Positions 1 to 5,713 of a DNA stretch of 7,150 nt are shown in pieces. Position 1 is the first letter of the stretch; each line of letters begins with the position of its first letter. A program made the position numbers and the translations under genes. The DNA is from an uncultured Eubacteriales bacterium (GTDB lineage: Bacteria; Bacillota_A; Clostridia; Christensenellales; Aristaeellaceae), in contig CACXEB010000083.1 in the NCBI GenBank assembly GCA_902766515.1, positions 1 to 7,150 on the forward strand. The letters are read 5' to 3'. The notes under the pieces are model-generated. The model saw only the letters and a list, made by a program, of their open reading frames with translations. It made no database searches and was not told where the DNA came from.

Positions 1-42
1 CAGGTCGCTGTCGCTGCCCATGATGATGCCAACCTTGCGCAT
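1..42 (-). CDS. purE: N5-carboxyaminoimidazole ribonucleotide mutase PurE, N-terminal 14 codons (cut by window edge)
   Basis: The 14 visible codons read MRKVGIIMGSDSDL, the characteristic N-terminus of class I PurE, in which GSDSDL forms the start of the nucleotide-phosphate binding loop. PurE converts N5-CAIR to CAIR in cytosolic de novo purine synthesis. The ATG at 42-40 is preceded by a strong GGGGGAGG ribosome binding site at about 48-55, 6 nt away. The gene runs off the left edge, so length and active site cannot be checked. The PurE-like domain of LarB was considered because larC is nearby. LarB carries a long N-terminal region before that domain, whereas here the motif starts right at an ATG with a strong ribosome binding site, so PurE is clearly better. 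It has its own promoter with PurBox-like sites, consistent with a purine biosynthesis operon continuing leftwards. Confidence 0.93.
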   Translation of the reverse strand, partial: MRKVGIIMGSDSDL

Positions 43-72
43 ATCTTCCTCCCCCGCCGCCTGAATGGAAAA

Positions 73-108
73 GGCGCACCCTGACGCGGTCCCCCACCGT
101 AGTGCGCC
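73..108 (-). terminator. Attenuator-like hairpin in the purE leader
   Basis: In the minus-strand RNA, GGCGCAC (108-102) pairs perfectly with GTGCGCC (79-73), and UUUUCC follows. Inside the 22-nt loop, CGGT (99-96) and ACCG (90-87) can form a second small stem around five G residues. A GC-rich stem followed directly by a short U run resembles an intrinsic terminator, and it sits between the purE promoter and its ribosome binding site, as an attenuator would. The U run is only four long and interrupted by CC, so termination may be weak. No known aptamer was recognised upstream. Confidence 0.4.
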
Positions 109-130
109 CGGACGGCTGACAAATTTCTCC

Positions 131-167
131 TCCGTTTTCCGCAGGCACATGCCCCGCGGACCACGGA
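131..167 (-). promoter_or_regulatory. Nested hairpin in the 5' part of the purE leader RNA
   Basis: Three nested complementary segments stack into one long imperfect hairpin in the transcribed leader: TCCGT/ACGGA (131-135 with 163-167), TCCGC/GCGGA (138-142 with 156-160) and GGC/GCC (144-146 with 151-153). A further GCGC-TTCA-GCGC stem at 173-184 lies at about the expected transcript 5' end. Such structure could serve RNA stability or be the upstream half of an attenuation switch: GGUCC near 162-158 could alternatively pair with GGACC near 92-88 inside the terminator-like hairpin loop. I could not match it to the purine, ykkC/PRPP, ZTP or THF riboswitch consensus from memory. Confidence 0.35.
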
Positions 168-190
168 AAAGAGCGCTTCAGCGCCTGTCC

Positions 191-219
191 AATATAGCAT
201 TTGCCGAAACGCTTGTCAA
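191..219 (-). promoter_or_regulatory. Sigma-A-type promoter of purE
   Basis: On the minus strand the -35 element TTGACA (219-214) matches the consensus exactly. A 17-nt spacer (213-197) separates it from a -10 element TATATT (196-191), which is preceded by TGC, giving an extended -10. Transcription would start near 186-184, leaving a leader of about 140 nt before the purE ATG. It lies in a clearly AT-richer island between two GC-rich genes and points towards purE. It is the only good promoter I see in the window, consistent with the genes to the right being transcribed from outside it. Confidence 0.88.
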
Positions 220-225
220 TATGCA

Positions 226-238
226 AATGTTCGTATTT
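226..238 (-). promoter_or_regulatory. PurBox-like operator, promoter-proximal
   Basis: Read on the minus strand this is AAATACGAACATT, which matches the Bacillus-type PurR PurBox consensus AWWWCCGAACWWT at 12 of 13 positions, with A in place of the first C. It lies 6 bp upstream of the purE -35 element, about -42 to -54 from the predicted start. This is close to where the proximal PurBox sits in the B. subtilis pur operon. It is probably a PurR binding site that responds to PRPP and purine supply. A chance match in AT-rich DNA is possible, but the orientation and position next to purE argue against it. Confidence 0.6.
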
Positions 239-288
239 TTCACCAGATCATCCGGTTTTTGTTGAACAGAGCAGAAACTGATGCTCAA

Positions 289-301
289 AAATCCGAACAT
301 T
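289..301 (+). promoter_or_regulatory. PurBox, promoter-distal, perfect consensus
   Basis: AAATCCGAACATT on the plus strand matches AWWWCCGAACWWT at all 13 positions. It is in opposite orientation to the proximal site at 226-238, giving the inverted pair expected for PurR. The gap between the boxes is 50 bp, however, not the roughly 16-17 bp known from B. subtilis. A much weaker GAAC-containing sequence at 258-270 in the same orientation might serve as a closer partner. The box overlaps the stop codon of the upstream kinase gene (302-300). It is probably part of purE control; the unusual spacing lowers confidence that the two boxes act as one operator. Confidence 0.58.
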
Positions 302-1385
302 ATGTATCAGCATCCTCATAATGTGCGGAGATGACACACATGCCGCCGTCGGGCAGCCCATAGGCGCTGAAATAGGCGTCCTCCAGCGGGATCCACAGGG
401 CCAGAAACCGCACGAGGGACGCCGGGCTTTCACGCTGCCGGAGCCGTCCGAGCCGCAGGTCCGTCGGCGCGTCCAGAAACAGCCGCAGGTCGGCGTCCCG
501 TCGGATCGCCGGGAGATTGCAGTAGCTCCCTTCCAGGATCAGCACATCGGTGTCCGGGAGCGTCTGCGCCTCCTTCAGCCGGTCCGACCGGAAATCGTAG
601 ATCCGGTACCTTACGGGCGCGCCCGCTTTCCACGGCGCGGTCACCTCCGCCGCCAGCCGGTCCGCGTCGCAGTTGCCGCCCGGGATCGCCAGCCGCTCCG
701 GCGTTTTCTGCGCATGCGGGATGACAAAGTCATCCGTGTGCACCACCGCGGCCCCGAAAACCTCCGCCAGCCGTCCGGCCAGCGTGGTTTTCCCGGTGGC
801 GCAGGGGCCGTCCAGCGTCACCAGCGTCCGCCGCTGATTTTTTCGCAAAGCGGCGAGGGCCAGGACCGCTTCCAGGCAGGGGATCCAGTCCGCGGCGATC
901 ACCCGGTAGGCCGGACGATAGAGCGCCCGATACGCATCCGAATGGTTGGGCAGCCAGGTTTCGTCCAGGATGGCCGCCAGCGCCGCTTCGTCCGGGACCT
1001 GCATGCCCGGCGGCAGGCTGTCCGCGAGCCGCAAGCAGCACGCCCGCACGTCCGCCCGGGTGAAGTGAACCGCCGTACGGGGTACCGTCATCAAGCCCGC
1101 GATATCATCGGGCGCCAGGCCTTCCGCCAGGGCGCGCCGCAGGTTCAGCCGGCACCAGGCAGGGCCCAGCGGCTCCGTCAACGATTCCTGCGGATCCGCG
1201 TCCAGGCCCGCCATTTCCCTTGCGATATACGCCGCGGCCGCTTCCCGTGAGGTCAGCAGGTGTCCGACCCCCAGCATCGCCTGGAACACGTATTTGACGA
1301 TATCCTCCGCCTGCATGGCCGGATAGCGTTCCGCCTGGGCGCGGAGGCAGGACAGCGTCCGCCGCTCAAAGGCTTCCGTCATCAT
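300..1385 (-). CDS. P-loop kinase, uridine kinase-like, with uncharacterised N-terminal domain
   Basis: A 361-residue cytosolic protein with two parts. Residues 1 to about 180 form an Ala/Arg-rich, mostly helical region that I do not recognise as a named family; conserved-looking motifs include VKYVFQAMLGVGHLL (30-44) and EPLGPAWCRLNLR (71-83). Residues 185-345 look like a uridine kinase/phosphoribulokinase-type NTPase: strand plus Walker A GPCATGKTT (193-201), HTDDF (216-220) in the place of the catalytic Asp segment, a LILEGSYC strand (282-289) and an Arg-rich lid-like helix (RLGRLRQRES, 311-320). It would transfer phosphate from ATP to a small molecule or nucleoside, but the substrate is unknown. 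Its ATG overlaps the larC stop as ATGA; a second ATG follows immediately, and no good Shine-Dalgarno is visible, suggesting translational coupling. It is the last gene of the operon, and no strong terminator follows. Confidence 0.8.
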   Translation of the reverse strand: MMTEAFERRTLSCLRAQAERYPAMQAEDIVKYVFQAMLGVGHLLTSREAAAAYIAREMAGLDADPQESLTEPLGPAWCRLNLRRALAEGLAPDDIAGLMTVPRTAVHFTRADVRACCLRLADSLPPGMQVPDEAALAAILDETWLPNHSDAYRALYRPAYRVIAADWIPCLEAVLALAALRKNQRRTLVTLDGPCATGKTTLAGRLAEVFGAAVVHTDDFVIPHAQKTPERLAIPGGNCDADRLAAEVTAPWKAGAPVRYRIYDFRSDRLKEAQTLPDTDVLILEGSYCNLPAIRRDADLRLFLDAPTDLRLGRLRQRESPASLVRFLALWIPLEDAYFSAYGLPDGGMCVISAHYEDADT

Positions 1386-2638
1386 ATGTCAATGGAACGG
1401 CGAAGCGTGTCCAGCGGCACGTCCTCCCGGATCGCCAGCGCCGCCAGGTCGTCGTATTCCGCCTTCCTGCGCGTGACCCCCATCCCGGAAGCGGTCTTGA
1501 CGCGCACCTGTCCAAAGGGCGTGTCCACGGTCTCCATGGAACGGTCGAGCACATAGCGGCTCATGTCCTCCCGGCGGATGCCCAGTGTGGTCGTATGCTT
1601 CATCATGACAGCGGCCAGCCGGTCAGCGTCCTCCGGCATGCAGATGACGCTCAGCAGCACGCCGGGGCGGGATTTCTTCATGCCGATCGCCTGGGTATAC
1701 ACGTCCCGCGCGCCGGCTTCGAACAGGCGTTCCATCGCGAAGCCGACCACCTCGCCGGTCATATCATCCAGGTTGCACTCCAGCCGGGTGACCTGTTCCC
1801 GCCGGCCGCCGCTTTCCCCCAGGAACGCCCGCACGCAGTTGGAGCGCTCGAAATCCTTCCTGCCCATCCCGTAGCCGATGGCCGACACCGTCATCATGGG
1901 CCGGTCCCCGAAACCGGTGGCGAAGTGCTTCAGCAGCGCGGCGCCCGTCGGCGTGCACAGTTCGCCCTGCACGGCGCCGCCGTAGGTCGGCACGCCGGTC
2001 AGGATCAGCGCGGTCGCCGGCGCCGGCACCGGCAGGACGCCGTGCATGCAGCGCACATAGCCGCTGCCCACATGCACCGGGGACGCGGTCACCTGCTCCG
2101 CGCCGATCATTTCCATCAGCAGGCAGACGCCGATGACATCCGCCACGGCATCCAGCGTCCCCACCTCATGGAAGTGGATCTCGCTGACCGGGCGGCCGTG
2201 CACCCGGCTTTCCGCGTCCGCGATCAGGCCGTACACAGCTTTCGCGTCCGCCCGGACGCGCGCGGACACATCCAGCCCGTCGATCAGCGCCGCGATGTCC
2301 GCGACGGTGGCATGGTGATGGTGTTCGCCGTGATGATGCTCATGATCATGGTTTTCGCCGTCGTGGCCATGGTGATGATCATGGTCATGGCCGTCATGAC
2401 CATGGGCTTCCTCATGATCATCCAGGGATGTTTCCTCCTCCCCGTGGACCGTGACCTTCATGTGCGTGCCGGTGATCCCGCACTTGACGGTCGGCTCAGC
2501 CGAAACCGCCACGCCGGGCAGGCCCAGCGCGTTCATCCGGTCAAGGAAGCCCGCCCGGTCCGGGACCAGCTCCAGCAGCGCGCCCATCAGCATATCGCCC
2601 GCCGCGCCCATGCCGCATTCGAGATACAGTGTTTTCAT
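1382..2638 (-). CDS. larC: LarC, nickel insertion protein for the nickel-pincer nucleotide cofactor
   Basis: A 418-residue protein of the LarC family. LarC uses CTP to insert nickel into pyridinium-3,5-bisthiocarboxylic acid mononucleotide, making the NPN cofactor of lactate racemase LarA and relatives. Visible family features are the N-terminal ECGMGAAGDM (7-16), KCGITGTHMKV (52-62), a His-rich segment (75-109, 18 His in 35 residues), IHFHEVGTLDAVADVIG (154-170), CTPTGAALL (228-236), and LECNLDDMTGEVVG (286-299) opening the C-terminal domain. In Lactobacillus plantarum full-length LarC needs a programmed frameshift between two frames; here both domains are in one uninterrupted frame. A GGAGG lies 8 nt before the ATG. 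Upstream, 30 nt away, is an ECF S component; downstream a kinase gene overlaps the stop by ATGA. larA, larB and larE are not in the window, so the client enzyme is unknown. Confidence 0.95.
   Translation of the reverse strand: MKTLYLECGMGAAGDMLMGALLELVPDRAGFLDRMNALGLPGVAVSAEPTVKCGITGTHMKVTVHGEEETSLDDHEEAHGHDGHDHDHHHGHDGENHDHEHHHGEHHHHATVADIAALIDGLDVSARVRADAKAVYGLIADAESRVHGRPVSEIHFHEVGTLDAVADVIGVCLLMEMIGAEQVTASPVHVGSGYVRCMHGVLPVPAPATALILTGVPTYGGAVQGELCTPTGAALLKHFATGFGDRPMMTVSAIGYGMGRKDFERSNCVRAFLGESGGRREQVTRLECNLDDMTGEVVGFAMERLFEAGARDVYTQAIGMKKSRPGVLLSVICMPEDADRLAAVMMKHTTTLGIRREDMSRYVLDRSMETVDTPFGQVRVKTASGMGVTRRKAEYDDLAALAIREDVPLDTLRRSIDI
2312..2416 (-). repeat. Low-complexity His/Asp-rich tract within larC
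   Basis: This stretch encodes LarC residues 75-109 and consists mostly of CAT/CAC and GAT/GAC codons, giving a degenerate ATG/ATC/GAT-rich repeat visible on the plus strand. It encodes clusters such as HDHDHHHGHD and HHHGEHHHH. In LarC and in nickel chaperones such as HypB, His-rich regions are metal-binding or metal-storage segments. At DNA level it is prone to in-frame length variation by slippage. Confidence 0.85.
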
Positions 2639-2668
2639 ATTCGTGACCTCCGTTCAGTTCATGCAGTA

Positions 2669-3232
2669 TCAGTTCCGGTTGAGGGACAGCCCCGCCTGTT
2701 CCATCGCCATGACCAGCACGGGGATCAGCGCGCAGTGCAGGATAATGCCGGGGACGGCATTCAGGATGGCACCGTCGATAAACAGCTTCCAGGTAAACGC
2801 ATTGCCGGTCAGGCCCAGCAGCACCAGGTTTGCCGCCCCCCATACCACGCGGCCCGCCACCATGGCGATCAGCAGGACCACGTAGATCATGGGCTTCGTA
2901 CGCGGCAGGCGCTGCCGGAGCCAGCCGGACACGCAGCCGTATACGGTCATCTCGAACGCCATACACACCGCGTCCGGGAAGATCGCCGGCATGCCGAACA
3001 GCACCGAGCGCAGCGGCGGGGCGATGAAGCCTACGGCCATCCCCCAGGGCCAGCCGCACATGAAGCCGCACAGCAGCACCGGAATGTGCATCGGGGAGAG
3101 CATCCGGCCGATCTGGGGTATCTGCCCCGTCACAAAGGGCAGCACCATGGCCAGCGCCAGGTAGAGCGCGGTATAGGTCAGCCGCCGCGCCTGAAGGGAC
3201 GCCCGCGCGCCCCGATTGCCTGTATCACTCAT
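2669..3232 (-). CDS. ECF transporter S component, substrate unknown
   Basis: A 187-residue integral membrane protein with about five to six hydrophobic segments (roughly 17-38, 48-75, 84-105, 114-138, 147-177) and basic ends. The composition and motifs such as TGQIPQIGRMLSPMHIPVLLC (in 35-55) and GFIAPPLRS (68-76) fit the ECF substrate-binding (S component) family. An AxxxA motif in the first helix (A22, A26) is the usual contact with EcfT. No EcfA or EcfT lies nearby, so it would share an energizing module encoded elsewhere (group II). The ATG at 3232 is preferred over a longer upstream reading, because GGAGG sits 7 nt before it and the extra 31 residues are the neighbouring gene read in another frame. 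It overlaps the lipoprotein gene by 8 nt. Being next to larC suggests a metal, vitamin or cofactor precursor as substrate, but this is inference. Confidence 0.86.
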   Translation of the reverse strand: MSDTGNRGARASLQARRLTYTALYLALAMVLPFVTGQIPQIGRMLSPMHIPVLLCGFMCGWPWGMAVGFIAPPLRSVLFGMPAIFPDAVCMAFEMTVYGCVSGWLRQRLPRTKPMIYVVLLIAMVAGRVVWGAANLVLLGLTGNAFTWKLFIDGAILNAVPGIILHCALIPVLVMAMEQAGLSLNRN

Positions 3233-4226
3233 GATCGGGCCTCCAATACCAGGTTCCGGCGGGCAGGCCGCCGGCTTCCTCCTCCGCCAGCACCCGCAGC
3301 GCCTCGTCCACGTCAGTATCCGCAAACAGGTCGCCGTGGGCTGTCCGGGCGATCAGCAGCATCGCCGCCGTCCGCTGCCACTCAGTGGCAAACAGCCCGG
3401 AGGACAGCAGCAGCACCCGGCCACTGCGGACCGCGTCGATGCCTGCCCAGCCGGGCCGCGCCGCCATGCCGTCGTAAACCTGCCGGGCGGCCTGCGTCCC
3501 CGCCTGTCCGCTGCCCAGCACCGCGCCGTCCACCACCTTCACGATCACGCCGGGGTTCTTCCGGACCACCCAGCCGTCGTCCACCCGCAGGTTTTCAGGC
3601 AGCAGGCGTGCGGAGACATCATAGGTCCCGCAGTCCAGGATCAGCCGGTGCTCCGGGGAGGACTTGTGCACCGTCACATGGTCCTCGGGCGTTTCCCAGT
3701 AGAGATCCGGCTTCTTGCACTCGAACAGGGTATCCAGCCGGTCCCGCAGCAGGACCGTGTAGTAGAGCAGCGCGGATTCGGCCGCTTCCCCGTCCTCCGA
3801 CGCGCCGAGCGCGTCCGCCTGTCCGGACGGAACCGTCTGCGTCGCGGGATCGGCCGCATTCCCGTCCGCGTGGACGGCGCTGTCCGGGGCTGTTTTCTCC
3901 GGCACAGGGGCGCCTTCGCCCGTGCCGGCCGCGTGCAGCAGGCGATCCGTGCCCTCCGTCACCTCGGCCGGCGCGTTTTCATCGTACTCCTTCCGCGGCG
4001 CCGTGGGGTTCTCCCGGGTCTCGCCGCCGGGCTCTCCGTCCTCCTCAAGCACCGTGTCCGCCGGTTCCGTTCCCGGCATCGCGCCGTCCGGAGTTCCTGT
4101 GTCCTCGGCGGCGGCAGGCAGCCGGCCGGCATCCCCGGTCCGCGTCCGGCAGCCCGTCAGCAGCAGCGCCGCTGCCAGGAGGACGGCGCACAGGATCGCC
4201 CGCTTCCGGGCGCGTATCAGATCCAT
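3225..4226 (-). CDS. Lipoprotein with acidic linker and a single C-terminal lobe of a BtuF/FhuD-type binding protein
   Basis: A 333-residue predicted lipoprotein. A basic start and hydrophobic stretch end in the lipobox LLTGC with Cys26 as the lipidated residue. Residues 27 to about 148 are rich in Gly, Ala, Pro, Glu and Asp and look disordered. From about 150 to 333 the pattern resembles the connecting helix and C-terminal lobe of cobalamin/siderophore-type periplasmic binding proteins: a strand with HRLILDCGTYD (193-203), VVRKNPGVIVKVVD (220-233), VYDGMAARPGWAGIDAVRSGRVLLLSS (250-276) and a terminal helix region. The usual N-terminal lobe is missing. I chose the ATG at 4226 over the GTG at 4232 because GGAG lies 7 nt before the ATG and only 1 nt before the GTG. 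The gene overlaps the DUF58 gene by 10 nt and the ECF S gene by 8 nt. It may present a metal or cofactor ligand, or act as a structural or sensory protein. Confidence 0.78.
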   Translation of the reverse strand: MDLIRARKRAILCAVLLAAALLLTGCRTRTGDAGRLPAAAEDTGTPDGAMPGTEPADTVLEEDGEPGGETRENPTAPRKEYDENAPAEVTEGTDRLLHAAGTGEGAPVPEKTAPDSAVHADGNAADPATQTVPSGQADALGASEDGEAAESALLYYTVLLRDRLDTLFECKKPDLYWETPEDHVTVHKSSPEHRLILDCGTYDVSARLLPENLRVDDGWVVRKNPGVIVKVVDGAVLGSGQAGTQAARQVYDGMAARPGWAGIDAVRSGRVLLLSSGLFATEWQRTAAMLLIARTAHGDLFADTDVDEALRVLAEEEAGGLPAGTWYWRPDHE

Positions 4227-5713
4227 AAACACACTCCATATTTCAGCCGGAGCCGCTGCCGCCAGGTGGCGCGGGGCTTCAGCAGCCGCTCCGTATCGTC
4301 CAGCAGGCTGAGCGCCTGCCGGCGGCAGGATTCATCCAGCGGATGATCGCTGTAGGCCGCTTCCTCGAACAGCCGGGCGCAGGGCGCAAAGCGTTCGGCG
4401 TAACCGGACGGCATGGTTTCCGCGACCCGGTCCGTCCACTCCCGGAAGGGCAGGTTGCCCGCCCCGCAGTCAAAGGCGTCCAGCCAGCCGATGACCTGCC
4501 GGAAGATGGCGCAGACCGCGTCGCTGACCCCTGCCGTCATGAAAGCCGCCCGCGCGGTTTCCGCCTTCTTCCGCCGCGCGTTCAGCCACAGGAACGGCAG
4601 GAACGGGACGGTGACCAGGGCGACGAGCAATAACAGCATCAGCGCCGTCTTCAGGTAGTTGATCCACTCCGGGCCGGAGATCTGCCGTTCTTCCACCGTG
4701 ACCAGCCGGAAGCTGCGTTCCGTTCGCGCCGTTCCGTCCCCCTCTGTCAGGGTCCGGGTATGGGTATGGCGGGTCTCGGTCACCCCTTCCGGTGTTTCCA
4801 CAGCGCCGCCGGCGAGGCGCTCCGTCAGCCGGCTCAGGCTGTCGCGCACCCGCTCGGACGCAGTTTCCGTCCCCGGATCCGTCCCGGGCCAGATGATCGT
4901 CACCGCCAGCGCCGCGGCGGCAAAAACCGCCAGCAACGTCAGAGCATCTCTGCCCTTCAGCGGGCGGCGGGCCATCGAAAGGACGAACAGCGCGCCCAGC
5001 GACACATTGATTTCTCCCGGCCAGGCCAGGCCGAAGTACGCCTGAAACAGCGCGCACCCCGCAGTTGCCGCCAGCATCGCCCACCGGCGGCCGGAGGCCA
5101 GCACCGCCACGGTCAGTCCGGCGCCCGCCAGCGCCAGCAGCGCCGCGGCCAGGCCCGCCGGCGTGTCCTCCGGGACCGGAAAGCGGTCATACACATAGGC
5201 GTTGGCCGCCTCGCTGGCCGCAAACAGCCGGTTGCAAAGCGCCTGTGCCCCTACCCGCGCCCCGGGCAGCAGAAAAAGCGTCAGCAGGGCCAGCGCCGAT
5301 GCGGCCAGGCAGGCGCAAACCAGCGTCCGGCGGAGAACCGCCAGCCGCTTCGGCCGGATCGCTGCCGCTTCGCCCGGTGCCGTCACCGGAAGCGTTTCCC
5401 GGTCGCGGACAATCAGCTTCTCCCGCTTGGCCGTCAGCTTCCAGTGGATCCGGTTGACCGGATCGCCGGGCCGGTATTCCCGGACATCGCCCCATTCCTC
5501 TGCGTCTGTCCGGCGGAGCACGCTGATGCGCTGCCGTTCCGGGGCTTCCGTGCGCCGGGCATCCGGCCCGAACAGGATCCGGCGGGTGACGGGAACAAGC
5601 GGCAGCAGCGCCGCCGCCAGCAAAACAACGCGGGTGCCTGTATTGTTCTCAAAAAAATACAGGCACCCTGCAAGCGCCGCCCAGCAGAGGTACAGGACTC
5701 CCCGGCGGCTCAT
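4217..5713 (-). CDS. Hybrid membrane protein: minimal DUF58 core plus TgpA-like membrane region and DUF4129-like tail
   Basis: A 498-residue protein. Two N-terminal hydrophobic segments (about 6-21 and 28-45) are followed by a short DUF58 signature, WGDVREYRPGDPVNRIHWK (74-92) and KLIVRDRE (99-106), the most conserved part of that family. The usual beta-rich region before it and the remainder of the domain after it appear to be missing. Then come further membrane segments at about 129-150, 186-206, 211-231, 237-248, 256-275 and 353-378, with an extracytoplasmic stretch (276-352) rich in Thr, Arg and Glu. The cytosolic tail (about 380-480) resembles the DUF4129 region that ends TgpA-type transglutaminase-like proteins. 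No Cys-His-Asp transglutaminase domain is visible. It overlaps moxR by ATGA, the standard MoxR/DUF58 pairing, so it is probably the membrane partner of that ATPase in envelope assembly or stress. The actual substrate is unknown. Confidence 0.8.
   Translation of the reverse strand: MSRRGVLYLCWAALAGCLYFFENNTGTRVVLLAAALLPLVPVTRRILFGPDARRTEAPERQRISVLRRTDAEEWGDVREYRPGDPVNRIHWKLTAKREKLIVRDRETLPVTAPGEAAAIRPKRLAVLRRTLVCACLAASALALLTLFLLPGARVGAQALCNRLFAASEAANAYVYDRFPVPEDTPAGLAAALLALAGAGLTVAVLASGRRWAMLAATAGCALFQAYFGLAWPGEINVSLGALFVLSMARRPLKGRDALTLLAVFAAAALAVTIIWPGTDPGTETASERVRDSLSRLTERLAGGAVETPEGVTETRHTHTRTLTEGDGTARTERSFRLVTVEERQISGPEWINYLKTALMLLLLVALVTVPFLPFLWLNARRKKAETARAAFMTAGVSDAVCAIFRQVIGWLDAFDCGAGNLPFREWTDRVAETMPSGYAERFAPCARLFEEAAYSDHPLDESCRRQALSLLDDTERLLKPRATWRQRLRLKYGVCLWI

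Noticed and set aside
1..42. The edge gene as larB, given larC nearby
   Set aside because: LarB has a long N-terminal region before its PurE-like domain. Here the GSDSDL motif starts 9 residues after an ATG with a strong ribosome binding site, as in true PurE, and the gene has PurBox-like sites.
43..190. ZTP, purine, THF or ykkC-type riboswitch before purE
   Set aside because: Short G-rich stretches recall parts of the ZTP motif, but the conserved blocks are not present in the right order. No known aptamer could be supported by eye.
248..433. Small minus-strand open frame of 61 codons over the kinase end and intergenic region
   Set aside because: It overlaps the kinase gene in another frame, has no ribosome binding site at its start and no recognisable feature.
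321..1250. A 309-codon plus-strand open frame opposite the kinase gene
   Set aside because: The composition is Arg/Gln/Pro-rich with no recognisable motif or ribosome binding site; the minus strand carries Walker A and other kinase motifs.
2669..3232. CbiM/NikM-type nickel or cobalt S component, because of an MHIP motif
   Set aside because: In CbiM the critical His follows the initiator Met at the very N-terminus. Here MHIP is internal at residues 48-51 and the overall pattern fits the general ECF S family, so nickel specificity is not supported by this motif.
2669..3325. A longer 218-residue version of the ECF S component
   Set aside because: The extra N-terminus is Arg/Cys/Trp-rich and comes from the lipoprotein gene read in another frame. 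The ATG at 3232 has GGAGG at proper spacing.
1595..4228. An 877-codon open reading frame on the plus strand
   Set aside because: It lies opposite larC, the ECF S gene and the lipoprotein gene. Its product is an Arg/Pro/His/Gln-rich low-complexity sequence without domains, and long antisense frames are expected opposite GC-rich genes. The minus-strand genes have clear families and ribosome binding sites.
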